Shown: one piece after another, positions 35,429-47,029 of the stretch
Numbering within the stretch: the stretch's first letter is position 1
How the letters are laid out: the number at the start of each line of letters is the position of its first letter
From: Albifimbria verrucaria
Taxonomy: Eukaryota > Ascomycota > Sordariomycetes > Hypocreales > Stachybotryaceae
Length of the DNA: 64,000 nt
Reading direction: 5' to 3'
NCBI GenBank assembly: GCA_020081605.1
Contig: JAHREC010000049.1
Coordinates: 62,001-126,000 of the forward strand
Notes under the pieces: generated by a model
What the model was told of the DNA's origin: nothing
Databases searched by the model: none
What the model saw: the letters and a program-made list of their open reading frames with translations, nothing else
Position numbers and translations under genes: made by a program

Positions 35429-36474
35429 ATGCCTCAACTGCCCGACGGTCTCATCAGCTTCGGCCCCGATGCAAACTGCACACTCGAGCTCTGCCCACTC
35501 GAAGCTAGTGTTCTTGCCTATAAACCTTCTGTCCCCGTCAATGGAGTCTTCATTGGCATATTCGCGCTCACCATGGTTATCCATGGTGCTCAAGGACTAT
35601 GGGCCCGTACCTGGGGATTTACAGCGAGCATGCTCTGTGGATGCCTTTTCGAGATAATTGGCTACGCTGGTCGACTGCTGCTACATAACAACCCATTTGA
35701 CTTCACTGGTTTCCTTATACAAATTAGTACGTCATTATTCTGCATGGACGTATCACTGATCGAAACTGACTATCGCCATCTGAAGTTTGTATAACCATTG
35801 CTCCAGTCTTTTTCTGCTCTGCTATCTACGTTCTGCTGTCACAGGTGTACGTACTAACCTGACACCTATTAAAATGATCGTGGAATATCTATTAACAGAG
35901 TGAATAGCATCAATTCTATCAACAGATCCATCTCCCGCCTCCCACCAAATCTCCTCTACTGGATATTCATCCCTTGTGATATTATCTCGCTCATTCTGCA
36001 GGCCGTCGGTGGAGCTCTGTCGAGTGTAGGGAGACCTTGGCGGATGTTCAAATTGGAGTGAACATCTCGTTAGCTGGACTCTGTTTTCAAGTCGTTACGC
36101 TGGTGATATTTTGCGCTCTCTTTATTGACTATTTAGTCGCCGTCAGGTCGTCTACCTCAAAGTCCATGGTCACGAAGAGGATGCAGATCTTCCTCAGCTT
36201 TATGTTTATCTCTATCCTGGTGATATTGATCCGTTGTGCTTATCGCATTGCTGAACTAAAGGATGGGTATACGGGAGTGATTTTCAAAGAGGAGAACCTT
36301 TTCATTGGGCTCGAATCTGTGTAAGTGGCTTCTCACTACATCAGGATAGTACAGCGTTACTAACCAGGATTCAGCATGATGGTTATAGCCGTTGTATGTC
36401 TGAACGTCGCGCACCCATCAGTGGGCCTTCCTAAGGGACACAGCCAGAAGCAGGCCAACGGCGACCCCGAATAG
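35429..36474 (+). CDS. RTA1-like 7-TM protein, second copy, frameshifted
   Basis: Same family as the gene at 18673-19772 but a diverged paralogue. ATG 35429 opens an extracellular N-terminus with two Cys (ANCTLELC), then helix 1 (VPVNGVFIGIFALTMVIHG), FEIIGYAGR, ITIAPVFFCSAIYVLLSQ, a DIISLILQAVGGALS loop, and later helices. Introns: 35727-35785, 35847-35935, 36321-36374, all with GT..AG borders that keep frame. One break at the GGG run 36029-36031 (one base short). The soluble tail ends at a TAG at 36472-36474. The family is tied to lipid flipping and stress or drug resistance. Confidence 0.85.
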
Positions 36475-37633
36475 TGAGCGATACAAACCTGGCCGCTTCC
36501 CACAGAACGAGACCTAGTTTCTCAAGGGTTAACCAACGGAGCTTGAAGATAACGCAATGATAAGGCCTGGGCGACTTTCTTTGAATTTCACTAGATAGCT
36601 TACGAGAAAGAAGAGACCTACTGGTGTGATTGTATAATACAAGACTTTTATCTAGCTCTTCGTTATCAAAGTATTATGATCCAATAATCATGGTCAAAGC
36701 CTTCAGCATAAACAATGGCCTGAGTGATGAGGATATGCGACAGAGGATGCATACTTCTTGCTAGTGACTGTAGCATCACTGTCATCATTACGACGCTTGT
36801 CTTGGTGTCAAGTCGAATCCTGGTTTGTAGTACCCTAGGTACCCTTTAGGAGCTCATCTACAGGCGTACTACGAGCCAACGGGTATCAGTCCCGATCAGT
36901 GTCTCTCGACCTCTTACGGCTGCAGCCATAGCGGAATTCGATGACAAGCTTCGTCATGGAATAGGTCATGGTATGAACATCAGGTCCACAGCTCCTTGGC
37001 TAGGAAACGCTCTTATTGGTTGAATTACCGAAACACGCAGGTCTAACTTCTAGATCTAGTAAAAACAGGAGAGCACGGACCGGCAGTGGAGAAGGTCCTT
37101 TAAGCTCGCATTAGCGAGTCATGAATTGGTCGTGACGACCCACTACCTTCGAGGAGAGTGTGTTCTGAATGGCTTAAATACCGACACGCGCATGCGGTCC
37201 ACCAACTCTTTACGACGTTGCCAACGCTCTCGGTTTTTACCATGGTATGTCGAAAAGTTTTGCCGGCCCAGCACAACACGTAAGTCTCGACTAGCTGGAC
37301 ATCCACTGCCATTGCAGGGCGCTTCGCACCATTAATTCGATTTACTCTGCTATTTGCATTTGCATTATCCATTTTTACTGTGATGAAGGCTGAGTTGCCA
37401 TGAGTGACCCAGCCGGAGACACCACGGCACAGAGTTTGCTTGACTAATCTTATCATCGGTGGATGAGTGTGCAAGGATCAAATCGACATACTGAGATGCT
37501 CTTGGCTAATTTTGGACGCCGCTTCTTCGGTTGCTCCACTAAGCATCAACAGTAGAGCCAGGTTCCAGTCTCAATGCTTGGACAGTCTAAGGCAGGGAGG
37601 GGTCAGGCATCTACCTTGACGAATGCGAAAATA
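36475..37633. other. intergenic, no gene recognised
   Basis: About 1.2 kb without recognisable coding sequence. Confidence 0.4.
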
Positions 37634-39182
37634 ATGCCAGAAGGCACAGAGCGGTCCAAACTACCTCGAAGCCGCCTCGGATGCACGAACTGCAAAAAAG
37701 GCGTGTAAAATGTGACGAGGGCAAGCCATATTGCCGCGAATGCCTGCGCTTAGGACACGTGTGCACATACTGGGTGACCCCAAGGTCTTCGAGGCATCGC
37801 CGACTGGAGCTGCTCGCTCCTCGGGGCGGAGCCCTTGCCGCAGCCCCCGGTGAAATGCCCCCGACACCCTGTCGAGCTCCTTCGCTCTCGCCGATGGATG
37901 TCTGTCGAAACTCATTCTACGTCACATTCCGCGACTATGACCCTGTGGGGTTTGCCAATTCGCAACTCTGGTCGGATATTGTGCCGCGAGAAAGCGCCCA
38001 TAATGAGTGTTATCAGTACCTTTGTCTAGCAATTGGAGCGTTGTCTCAGTCAAGAACGGGTGCTTTCAACGAACGAAATTACATCCTCTCGAACACCCCG
38101 ATGACAGACTTGTCGACGCCAGATATGGCATCCATTGCAGGGTTGAGAAACTACACGAAGGCCCTCTCCATATTTCGCTCTGGCCTACAGCGGTCATCTC
38201 CACGCAGCGTGCTATATGGAACCGTGCTGTTCTCCATGTTCGAGGTGATGCAAGGAAATTCCAATCATCCACTGCTCTCATTCAAAATGGAATCAATTTT
38301 CTCGGAAGCGCCGCAACCACCTCTCCAGCATCAACTGGTCTTGATGGTAACAGCATGAGTTTTGCAGGCGATCCAGCTGCCGGCGAGTCCTTAGCAATAC
38401 TTATTCGATGCGGAGCACTTGATGTACTACATCATGGTGGGGTTCGCTTTGAACTGTCTCGCAGATCGCTTGCACAGGAAACATTACCGCAAATCACTGT
38501 GCCTGAGGTGAATGTCTCCATGCGCGAAATGCGACTCGCTTGGAACGAGTTTGTAAGAAGCTTCGAGGGTTGGAAGATGAGTTACTACTCTCGAGTAGCT
38601 CTACAGAAGAGCATCAACATCGAAATCTTTATGGGGAATCTACGAAGATTTAAGAAAGGGTTTAAGGACTGGGAGTCGATAATCTCAGAGAAGATAGGGA
38701 CATGTCGAGGGCGCTGGGCTAACTTCCACCCACTACCACTACTACGGTTCTATGTCCAGCTTGCTCTCCTTACTGTAGCCTGGTACCCAGACGACCTCAA
38801 GCAATGCACCGGCATGAACTTGACAACCTGTCACGAGTTGATACGACTTCGATCTCGATCGATTGATGGATTCGTCTTGGGCAACTGGAATGAACTGTAT
38901 CATGATAGTCTGCTTATTCCCCTGCTTCAGATTTGTGCTACCCAGTCAGGTTATCCGCTAAGACCATCTCTCGATGCGATGCTGGATATAAAAAGAATAC
39001 AGCTGCGGTGGAGTAGTATGCTTATCATGGTCGCACAGTCAGCATTTCTGGATAAACATGCTCAATACCGCGCTGGAGTCCTGCCATTGAAAATGAGAAG
39101 TAGGTGGATGGCGACTATGTGGCAGCATCATGGCCAATTTGTTGAGACAGCCTGGCAGCAATTACAAGATTCGACACAATAA
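37634..39182 (+). CDS. Zn2Cys6 transcription factor, frameshifted
   Basis: Begins MPEGTERSKLPRSRLGCTNC and completes a zinc cluster with RRVKCDEGKPYCRECLRLGH then VC. The middle domain contains FANSQLWSDIVPR and YQYLCLAIGALSQS, typical of the DUF3468/fungal_trans_2 group, and the open C-terminal part runs to the TAA at 39182. Two single-base deficits split it: an A run inside the zinc cluster (37694-37699) and an AAA run at 38256-38258. If real, the first would truncate the protein to about 20 residues. It sits directly upstream of two GMC oxidoreductase genes in the same orientation and is a candidate local regulator. Confidence 0.8.
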
Positions 39183-40388
39183 CTCCGTCGTGGAGAAACC
39201 CGGATATGGCCTGCTATGCGTCGTGGTTGATCGGGCGAAAAGGATCTTGCTTTACAGAGACTCAATCTATGCTTATTTACTAGTCTCATGCTGGTTCAAG
39301 GTTCGGCCTCAGACCTGTCGAATTACTGTATAGCGATCTTTTTACGGTTGTCTCTTTCCTTTTCTCGACATGACTTGGTCTGATGGTTTGGTACCTGCTT
39401 CTCTGGCATATTCACAGATATGGACGGAGATGTGCAGATTACTCAAAAGCTTTCCTAGGAGGAATCTGTCATTGGAGACCGACATGGAACCAGGAAGGGT
39501 GACCAAGATGCCTAAGGATCTGATATATATGCATTTATAAGCAGTCCAGGGAAAGTTGGCGAAGCCCATAAGAATTCTGCAACTCTCGGTTCATACACCA
39601 ATCAGAAACCTCGAACCCATCTTTCATGTGGGCATCCTGATTCACACCTGACTCAGACAATATCCTAGCAATTGCACGCGCCAAACCCCATTGTAATTGT
39701 AACTCGAACGAAAAATGTACTAGCTCATTGAATGTGCGAGGGCCACATTGGTGTATCGGGGAGGGTCTGATTCAATCGGAGCCGGGGAGAAACAAGTGCT
39801 ATTAGCTAGCTAGCTAGTAAGTTAGCTGATGATACAAGTACTGGCATTTAGTAACTTTACCAAGATCTACATAGTATATCTAGTATCGAGAGAATGATAT
39901 TAAGTTTCTTTACATACCAACATATTGACTAAGGCTCTGTGGGGCCCGTGACCCCCATGTGGCCCTCGCACGTTCAATGAGATATGAAATGTCTTACCTA
40001 GCTTAGACGAATGCAATTTGAGCTCGCTAACGCTAACATATCCGAACTGCTAGATCATCTTTGAAGCGTTTCAGCACCCAATTCGCGTCCCACAGATATA
40101 AAAGCTTAGAAATCCGTTTTATGAGCCAATAAACGGGACTTACCTGGCCCCATTATACATAGGCGAGTAAGCTCTCATTGGCCGTAGTACCGAGGCGTGC
40201 AGGATCACTATAGATCGATCAGGGGCATTGTTGCCTGAAGCATACTGCCCCTTTAATAGTTAAGATTGTTAGGAAGTTGAGAAATCATACTTAAAGAGGA
40301 TAACGCCCAAGATTAAGCATAGGAGCAACAAGCGAAGATTCAGGCCCATATTGTAAAGTGTTCATGAGCCACCATCAAATTTTTCTCG
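39183..40388. promoter_or_regulatory. intergenic, promoter of first GMC gene
   Basis: About 1.2 kb; contains a short GCTA repeat at about 39806-39820. No gene recognised. Confidence 0.4.
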
Positions 40389-42306
40389 ATGTCGAAAACC
40401 ATGAGACCAGCCACACTGACCGAGTTCCAAGAGGCATCTCTGGACTATGTCATAATCGGTGGTGGAACAGCTGGACTTGCGTTGGCAGCCCGCTTGACGA
40501 ATGACCCAGACATCACGGTCGGTGTCCTCGAAGCTGGCGAGGCGCGATTGGGCGATGAAAATATAGAGAGCATAGGCGGGCTTGCCAAGATGCTGCACAA
40601 TCCTGATTATGATTGGTCCTTCAAGACAGTACCACAAGTAAGCAGATGCTATCGGTTGCTGAGCTGTTGCTGACGCCTTATACGCTCACAGGAGCATAAC
40701 ATGGGAAAAATTCACCATCTGCCACGCGGCAAGGTGCTCGGAGGGTCTAGCGCTATAAACTTCATGGCTTACGTTCGGTCGACCGCTGAAGATATTGATG
40801 CATGGGCCGTTGACACTCCAGAGTGGTCCTGGGACGCATTAGAGCCTTTCTACCACAGAAGCGAGTCGGTACAATCAGATGCCAATCCCAGTGGGACACG
40901 TTCCGCCCATTATGCCTTGGATCCCAAGTTCCATGGCTTCAAAGGACCTGTGCAGCTCTCCTGGCCACCTACGCCTCCCGAGATCGATTCACAAATAGTG
41001 GAAGCCATCAGTCATTTTAGCACCCCAAATGAGAATCAGGACCCATACGGTGGTCATCATCTGGGGTTCAATCAATATCTGTCGACCGTGGATCGTCGCA
41101 ATAAACGCATCACGCGAAGCTACTCTGCAAATGCCTATTTGGAACCATGCCTGGACCGCCGCAATTTACACATACTTACCGGGGCCACAGCATGCCGAAT
41201 CCTCCTACGAGGTACAAATCCTCCACGAGCATTCGGCGTCAAATTTCTCTATGCGGGTGTCGAGCACGAAGTGAATGCTAAGAGCGAAGTCGTCCTCTCT
41301 GCTAGCACGATTCAGAGCCCTCGCTTGCTTGAGCTGTCCGGGATCGGAAATCGAGAAATCCTTCACGCCGCGGGTATCTCCTGTGTTGTCAATCTTCTCG
41401 AAGTTGGAGAGAACCTGCTCGAACATCCTATGAGTGCCGCGACATATGAGCTTGAGGAGACCTCTGAGAACATCACTTTGGATACACTCTTGGCCAAGCC
41501 AGAAATATTTCAGACGCACCTGCGTCAACTACTGGAAACTCAGGACGGGCTCCTTGCTGGAAGCGTCGGATTGGGTGGGTTACACCTTACGCAAGCCTAG
41601 TGTCGGACGAGCGGCTAGAAAATACTATAGCCAGTATCCAGGCATCTCGGGAGAATTTGACAAAAGCATACCGCCTGGACCAAACTGAGCGATCCATACG
41701 TCTATTGCGTAGCCGTCAGGCTCCAGCCTTCCAGATAGTGGGCATGCCGTGCAATTTTGATCTTACGGCCGGATACGTAAACCAAAGCCGACTGATACAG
41801 GGGCCACCCACAGGTAGTTCCAGTTGCTACACCATGCTAGTGAGCGCAGCATACGCCGTGTCTCGCGGCAGCACCCACATTCCTGCCAGAGCAGATGACG
41901 TGGACCCCTGACGGCACCGCCTCAGATTGACGTCGCGCTCCTAGCACACACTGCAGATGTCGATATTCTAGCAGCTGGACTGACTGCTGTCGATCGGGCA
42001 TTTCGTTCACACCATCTAGCGAGGCGAGTCAAACGCCGTGTGCTGCCACCGGCCAAAGTTGACCTCGAGCAAGAGCCGCAGGCACGTGAATACATACGTG
42101 AGCATGTGATGATGTTCAACCACAACTCTGGGACATGCGCCTTGGGTCGTGTAGTGGACTCGCGTCTACGTGTAAAGGGTGTGAGTGGGCTGCGCATCGT
42201 TGATTGCAGCGTCATCCCCGATCAAATAAGCGCCAACACCATGGCGACGGTATATGCATTAGCAGAACGAGCGGCAGACTTTATCCTGGAGGACAGGGCG
42301 TTGTAG
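40389..42306 (+). CDS. GMC oxidoreductase 1, frameshifted
   Basis: Flavoenzyme of the glucose-methanol-choline family (FAD-linked oxidation of an alcohol). The FAD dinucleotide motif is DYVIIGGGTAGLALAARL, the second signature is LPRGKVLGGSSAINFMAYVR, then a substrate domain. The active-site pair is visible near the end: FNHNSGTCALG with catalytic His, and ISANTMATVYALAERAAD with Asn in place of the second His. Intron 40638-40691. No signal peptide, so probably intracellular, like many members in secondary metabolism. Two one-base deficits: GGG at 41573-41575 and CCCC at 41905-41908. Length about 610 residues, normal. Followed after about 490 bp by a second GMC gene. Confidence 0.88.
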
Positions 42307-42795
42307 TGGAACTTCCCACCATTGGGACCAGGAATTCAGGTAATAGAAGGGGTGATCTGTTCGGGGCTCACCGCTTCCGCTCACTTGTTCGGTGATTTCA
42401 ATTTCTAGGCCAAAATGTATGATATTTCCTTGGCAGGGTGTAACACGACGCCCCGACGTAGCAGAGCTTGTTAGGCAAGGATGGGGTGCAACCTGTTGGT
42501 GATTTCCAAGAAAAGACCCAACCATCTACGTCCAACACATAACGCATGCAACAATGCACAGCCAACGGCCACTTATGAGACACCAAGTTACCAACCACTT
42601 CATCGCCTCTATTCAATAAGCAAGTTGAAATATGCAATATTTCTATACTGAACTGATCATGATTATTGTATTGCGTGCCCTTGGCCAACTTTCCAACCAT
42701 ATTACGTTAATGTCATACTGACTAGACGCTGCCGCCTCCTCGCTTGATTACAACTGTTTACCCTTTTTGCTCTTCTCATTAAAAACCCGAACAAA

Positions 42796-44630
42796 ATGGA
42801 AGCCTCGTATGACTTCGTGATTGTTGGTGGCGGAACAGCCGGTCTCACACTGGCAGCTCGGCTCTCTGAAGATCCCGCCACGTCAGTTGCCGTCGTTGAG
42901 GCAGGAACATACTATCAAATAGGCAACCCTCTGCTATCATCGATACCAATAGGTGCCTGTGCCTTCATAGGCACATCGCCCGAGGATACAAATCCAGCTG
43001 TAGATTGGTGTATCAACACAACGCCGCAAAAGGGTGCCTCAGGTCGAGAATTACACTATGCCCGGGGAAATGCTTGGGTGGCAGGTACAGTGCATTCGCG
43101 ACGGATCATGATTTGTTTTCCCGGTCTCAGGCTAATTGTATTGGTCCAGCTCCGGTCGAAATTATATGATGTACATTAGACCGGATTCGGGGTCGCTCCA
43201 GCAATGGGCTGACCTGGTGGATGACGAGTCCTATACCTTTGAGAAGATGCTTCCATATTTCCAAAAGAGCTGCAACTTTACCCCCGAACGAGGCAACATG
43301 GGCTCCTCATAAGCCGCCGCAGTATAAATCGCAGTCTTTCAAAACAAATGGTGGTCCGCTTCATGTCTCATATCCCAATAAGCCCAGGCCATTCTCAGTT
43401 CACCTCGAATCAGGCTTCCATGAAATCGGTATTCCAGCGACCCCTGACTTCAACCATGGCGCTTTATTGGGCGCTCAATATTGCGCAAATACTGTAGACC
43501 CGGCGACTGCGACAAGGAGCTCTGCACAAACGGCTTTCTTGGATCTTTGTCAAGCACGGCCCAACATCAAGGTCTTCCAAAACACATTAGTCAAGAGAAT
43601 CATATTTGACGAGAACAAACGAGGCGTTGGAGTGGCTGCCGAAGCCGGTCTGCGCCTTAATGCTAACAAAGAAATAATAATTTCAGCTGGTGCTTTCCAA
43701 TCCCCACAGCTTCTTATGGTATCAGGAGTAGGACCAGCAGACACTTTAGAAAAGTTCAATATCCCTATTATCGCTGATCGACCTGGTGTCGGGCAAAATC
43801 TGGAAGATCATGTGATGTACGGCCCTTCGTATCGAATCAAACTTACTTCGATTGCCACAGAGATCTCAGATCCTACTAAGGCTATATCGAACTTCGTTGA
43901 CTACTTCACTAATGCTCAAGGCCCTCTCACACACTCAGGCACAGACTTCGTAGCTTGGGAGAAGCTTCCTCGAGAGCTATTATCTGAGCAAGCACTTAAT
44001 ACTCTGGCTAATCAACCAGATTCATTCCCAGATATTGAGTATATGGCTATGGATGCATTCTATGGGGACTACTCGAGCCCTCTATTCAAAGGCGGACCTA
44101 AGGATGGGTTTAATTATGTTACCCTCCTCATTGCACCTATGGCCTTGCGATCACGCGGTTCAGTAACCATCAAGTCAGCGGATACAGCAGACTTGCCTAT
44201 CGTGGACCCGAACTGGTTAACAGACTCTGTTGATAAAGAGATCGCTGTTGCGGGCTTTAAGCGTGCCCGCCAGCTATTTGCAAGCAATTCAATTAAGAAT
44301 ATCTTAGCGGATCCAGTCGAGTATTGCCCTGGCCCATTTGTGGAGACGGACCAGCAGATCCTTGATCACATTCGCTCGACGCTTTCGCCACTTTTTCATG
44401 CCTCGGCCACATGTAAGATGGGCAGGGCCGAGGACCCGAGTGCCGTAGTGGATAACAAAGGGATTATATATGGGGTATCTGGAGTCAGAGTCGTGGATGC
44501 AAGCTCGTTTGCTATGCTACCCTCAGGACACCCTCAGGCTATGGTGTATGCGTTCGCGGAGAAAATTGCGGATGAGATCAAGGAATTATATGCAATGGAA
44601 GGGAATATTCCGATGACGAATGTCAGATAA
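42796..44630 (+). CDS. GMC oxidoreductase 2, frameshifted near N-terminus
   Basis: Second family member in tandem, starting MEASYDFVIVGGGTAGLTLA. The second signature HYARG...CLGG is spread over an AAA run (43068-43070, one base short) and an intron (43085-43149), continuing as NYMMYIRPDSGSLQQWADLV. A second shift at the C run 43281-43285 appears to have one base too many. From there to the stop at 44630 the frame is open for more than 440 residues, with SAGAFQSPQLLMVSGVGP and the active-site segments LFHASATCKMG and LPSGHPQAMVYAFAEKIAD. The two GMC proteins differ clearly, so this is an old duplication or two recruited genes. Substrate unknown. Confidence 0.88.
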
Positions 44631-47029
44631 TTATAGTTAAAGCACTCTCATTGTGTACCCAAACGTTACATCACCTGTTTATACTCTGAGAATTGTAATG
44701 GCACGAGTATCCTTCCATTTGGACTCATTTAATTTCGTTTGAACCAAATTATGTAGATTGACTTTGGTAATTCTGAACCCAGGATCTCGAATTCTAGGTG
44801 GCCATACCAGCGAACCTAGGATTAGCTGCTTGAACGGATTCTAGCATTCTCCTAACCCTGGCGAGGTTGAGTTGCTACCGTGGGGGCCTGTTTTAGTAGC
44901 TGGTAATTACAGAGGACAGAATCTTGACTCTAAAGATCAAGAGGCCTCGCTTTCTGTTGAGGCTCGATTTGACCTTCCACAGTTGAAGACGATGTGCGAA
45001 GAGAGAAACGCCAATTTCCCGCACATTGTCCCAGTTTTTCCCCGCCTTTGTTCAATAGGTCATAACCAACAACCTAATCTGACCCTGGTTAGGGGCAAAT
45101 ACGACATGATTCCGTGCCCATCTTTCCTACTGTGATTGTCCCCTGAGAAGCCACAACCAAAGTCCCTTAGACCACTTCATTTCAGCCTCGTTGACCACAT
45201 TATTAAAGATTTTGAACTAATAACTGCAACAAATAGATTACCCATCAACAGGTGAGACTGAAGCTACCACTTTCTCCAAGATTCTTCAAGCTGTTAAAAC
45301 TATTGAGCTATGTTGTCAAACAATCTACCAAAGTGGAACTTCCTGCAAATCAATTCGGTGGGCTAGTTATGGCTTATGGCGATGCTACACCGGCCCCCAG
45401 TCAACTGGAGTGGATTGGCTAATCGCCTTGGCAACCATGCTCACTTGCATATATCACCCTCTTTGACAGATACTATCGTATTATAGGGCCACATTTTATG
45501 ACTTCCTTTCATTTGAAATCCCTATTAACTATACTGGTAAAACACCGAAAGGAACAGAAGAAAGCATACAAAACCAGGTGCCCAATCAGGTCATCACACA
45601 CTCGCTCAATTCTACAAAAATGAAACCTTTAGCCGCCTTGCAGAGCGATGGACACAACTTCTACGGGACACTTGTAACGTCGCATCAATGCTAATGCCTT
45701 TTATAGTGAGTCTTTGCCGTATTCCATTGAGTCTCCTGGGTTTCATTAGCCTTGTTAATCTCAGTCCCTCACTTATTGCATTCCCTCAAGGCCATACGAC
45801 CGAGCAGATTTTGTGGCCGACGTATTCTTGTCGACTTTTGTTTTAATAGTTGTCTTATCTAGCGTAAGGATTCGTCTGCTCAACATAGCACCTAAATGCC
45901 ATTTTGAAGTTGGGAAGATAGTCCTCGAGTGTTAGCAGAGGCGTAGGATCTACAGGCTGAATGACTAAATTACGCGATATTGCGAAAGCGGTGGAAGGCT
46001 ATTAGTCGCGTAGATGGGAATATGGAAGATGGGAAAACATAAAGCGAGGGGTGATACTGTACCCATCCTACGGCCGCTCCAGTTAAGACGGCTTCAGCGT
46101 ATCAGAATTTGTATATGTTCAAGTTATGGTCACGATATATAAAGGCAATAGTTTCCTACCGGTGACCACTAGTAGGAAGTAGCCAAGAAGAATGTGGGAG
46201 TTATCATCTTCACCTCTGGGCCTTGAGCTTCTATTTAACCATGAAAGGTTGTATAAAACTCGGATTCTGATAGCTGAGCTAATCGGCTTAGCATCACATT
46301 TTGTGAAACTAGAGGTCTTCGCTATTAAACATATCTCAAACAAGGTATAGTCGAGATTATTATAATGTAGGAGTGCTTAATTATAACCAATGTTTAAAGC
46401 AGTAGAGATACATACTAATTACACTATATTATCCCAGCTTTTATTTGCGATGACTGCGTCTTTATACGTCTACCCTATAGCCCTCCATACTACTGATGCA
46501 AATATATTAGAGCATCTAAGGCTCGTTGCTATCTAATTAAATCTTCATATACAATCCAATAAGAGTGATTAAATTGCTCTTGGTCAATAAGTAAAATGAA
46601 AGGTGCTAATGGCTCAGCCTGAGGTACCAGCTCTTGATGACTAGGCGTCAAGTCGCCATCTCACGCATCACCACTAACTCCTAAAATCAGAGAGTAATCC
46701 TACAAGCCACTTGCACAATGCTTCAAGCCACTTTTGGGTGTTATTTACGCTATACTGTTGCAGAGGCCGAGTTGACGCAGGTGGCAAGCATACTTCACCA
46801 TAATCTGCTTTGCGCTAAGTAAATGGTGCTTTATTTGGACAGGACACCCATCAAATGATACACAGTTGCTTTTGCGGACATATATTTTGCACTGACTTTC
46901 AAGAGAAACTCTTGCCTTGTTAAATGAACCCAGATTAAGAACCTAAGTGAGGCGTCATAGCCCATGCAAACCATTCCTTAACCCAGGCCTCTTTCCTTCC
47001 CAATTCATCTTTAGAATTTGATATATACC
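44631..47029. other. 2.4 kb intergenic, AT-rich in part, no gene recognised
   Basis: Convergent spacer. ORF 44872-45135 has no known domain. AT-rich around 46340-46560. No transposon or RNA gene seen. Confidence 0.45.
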
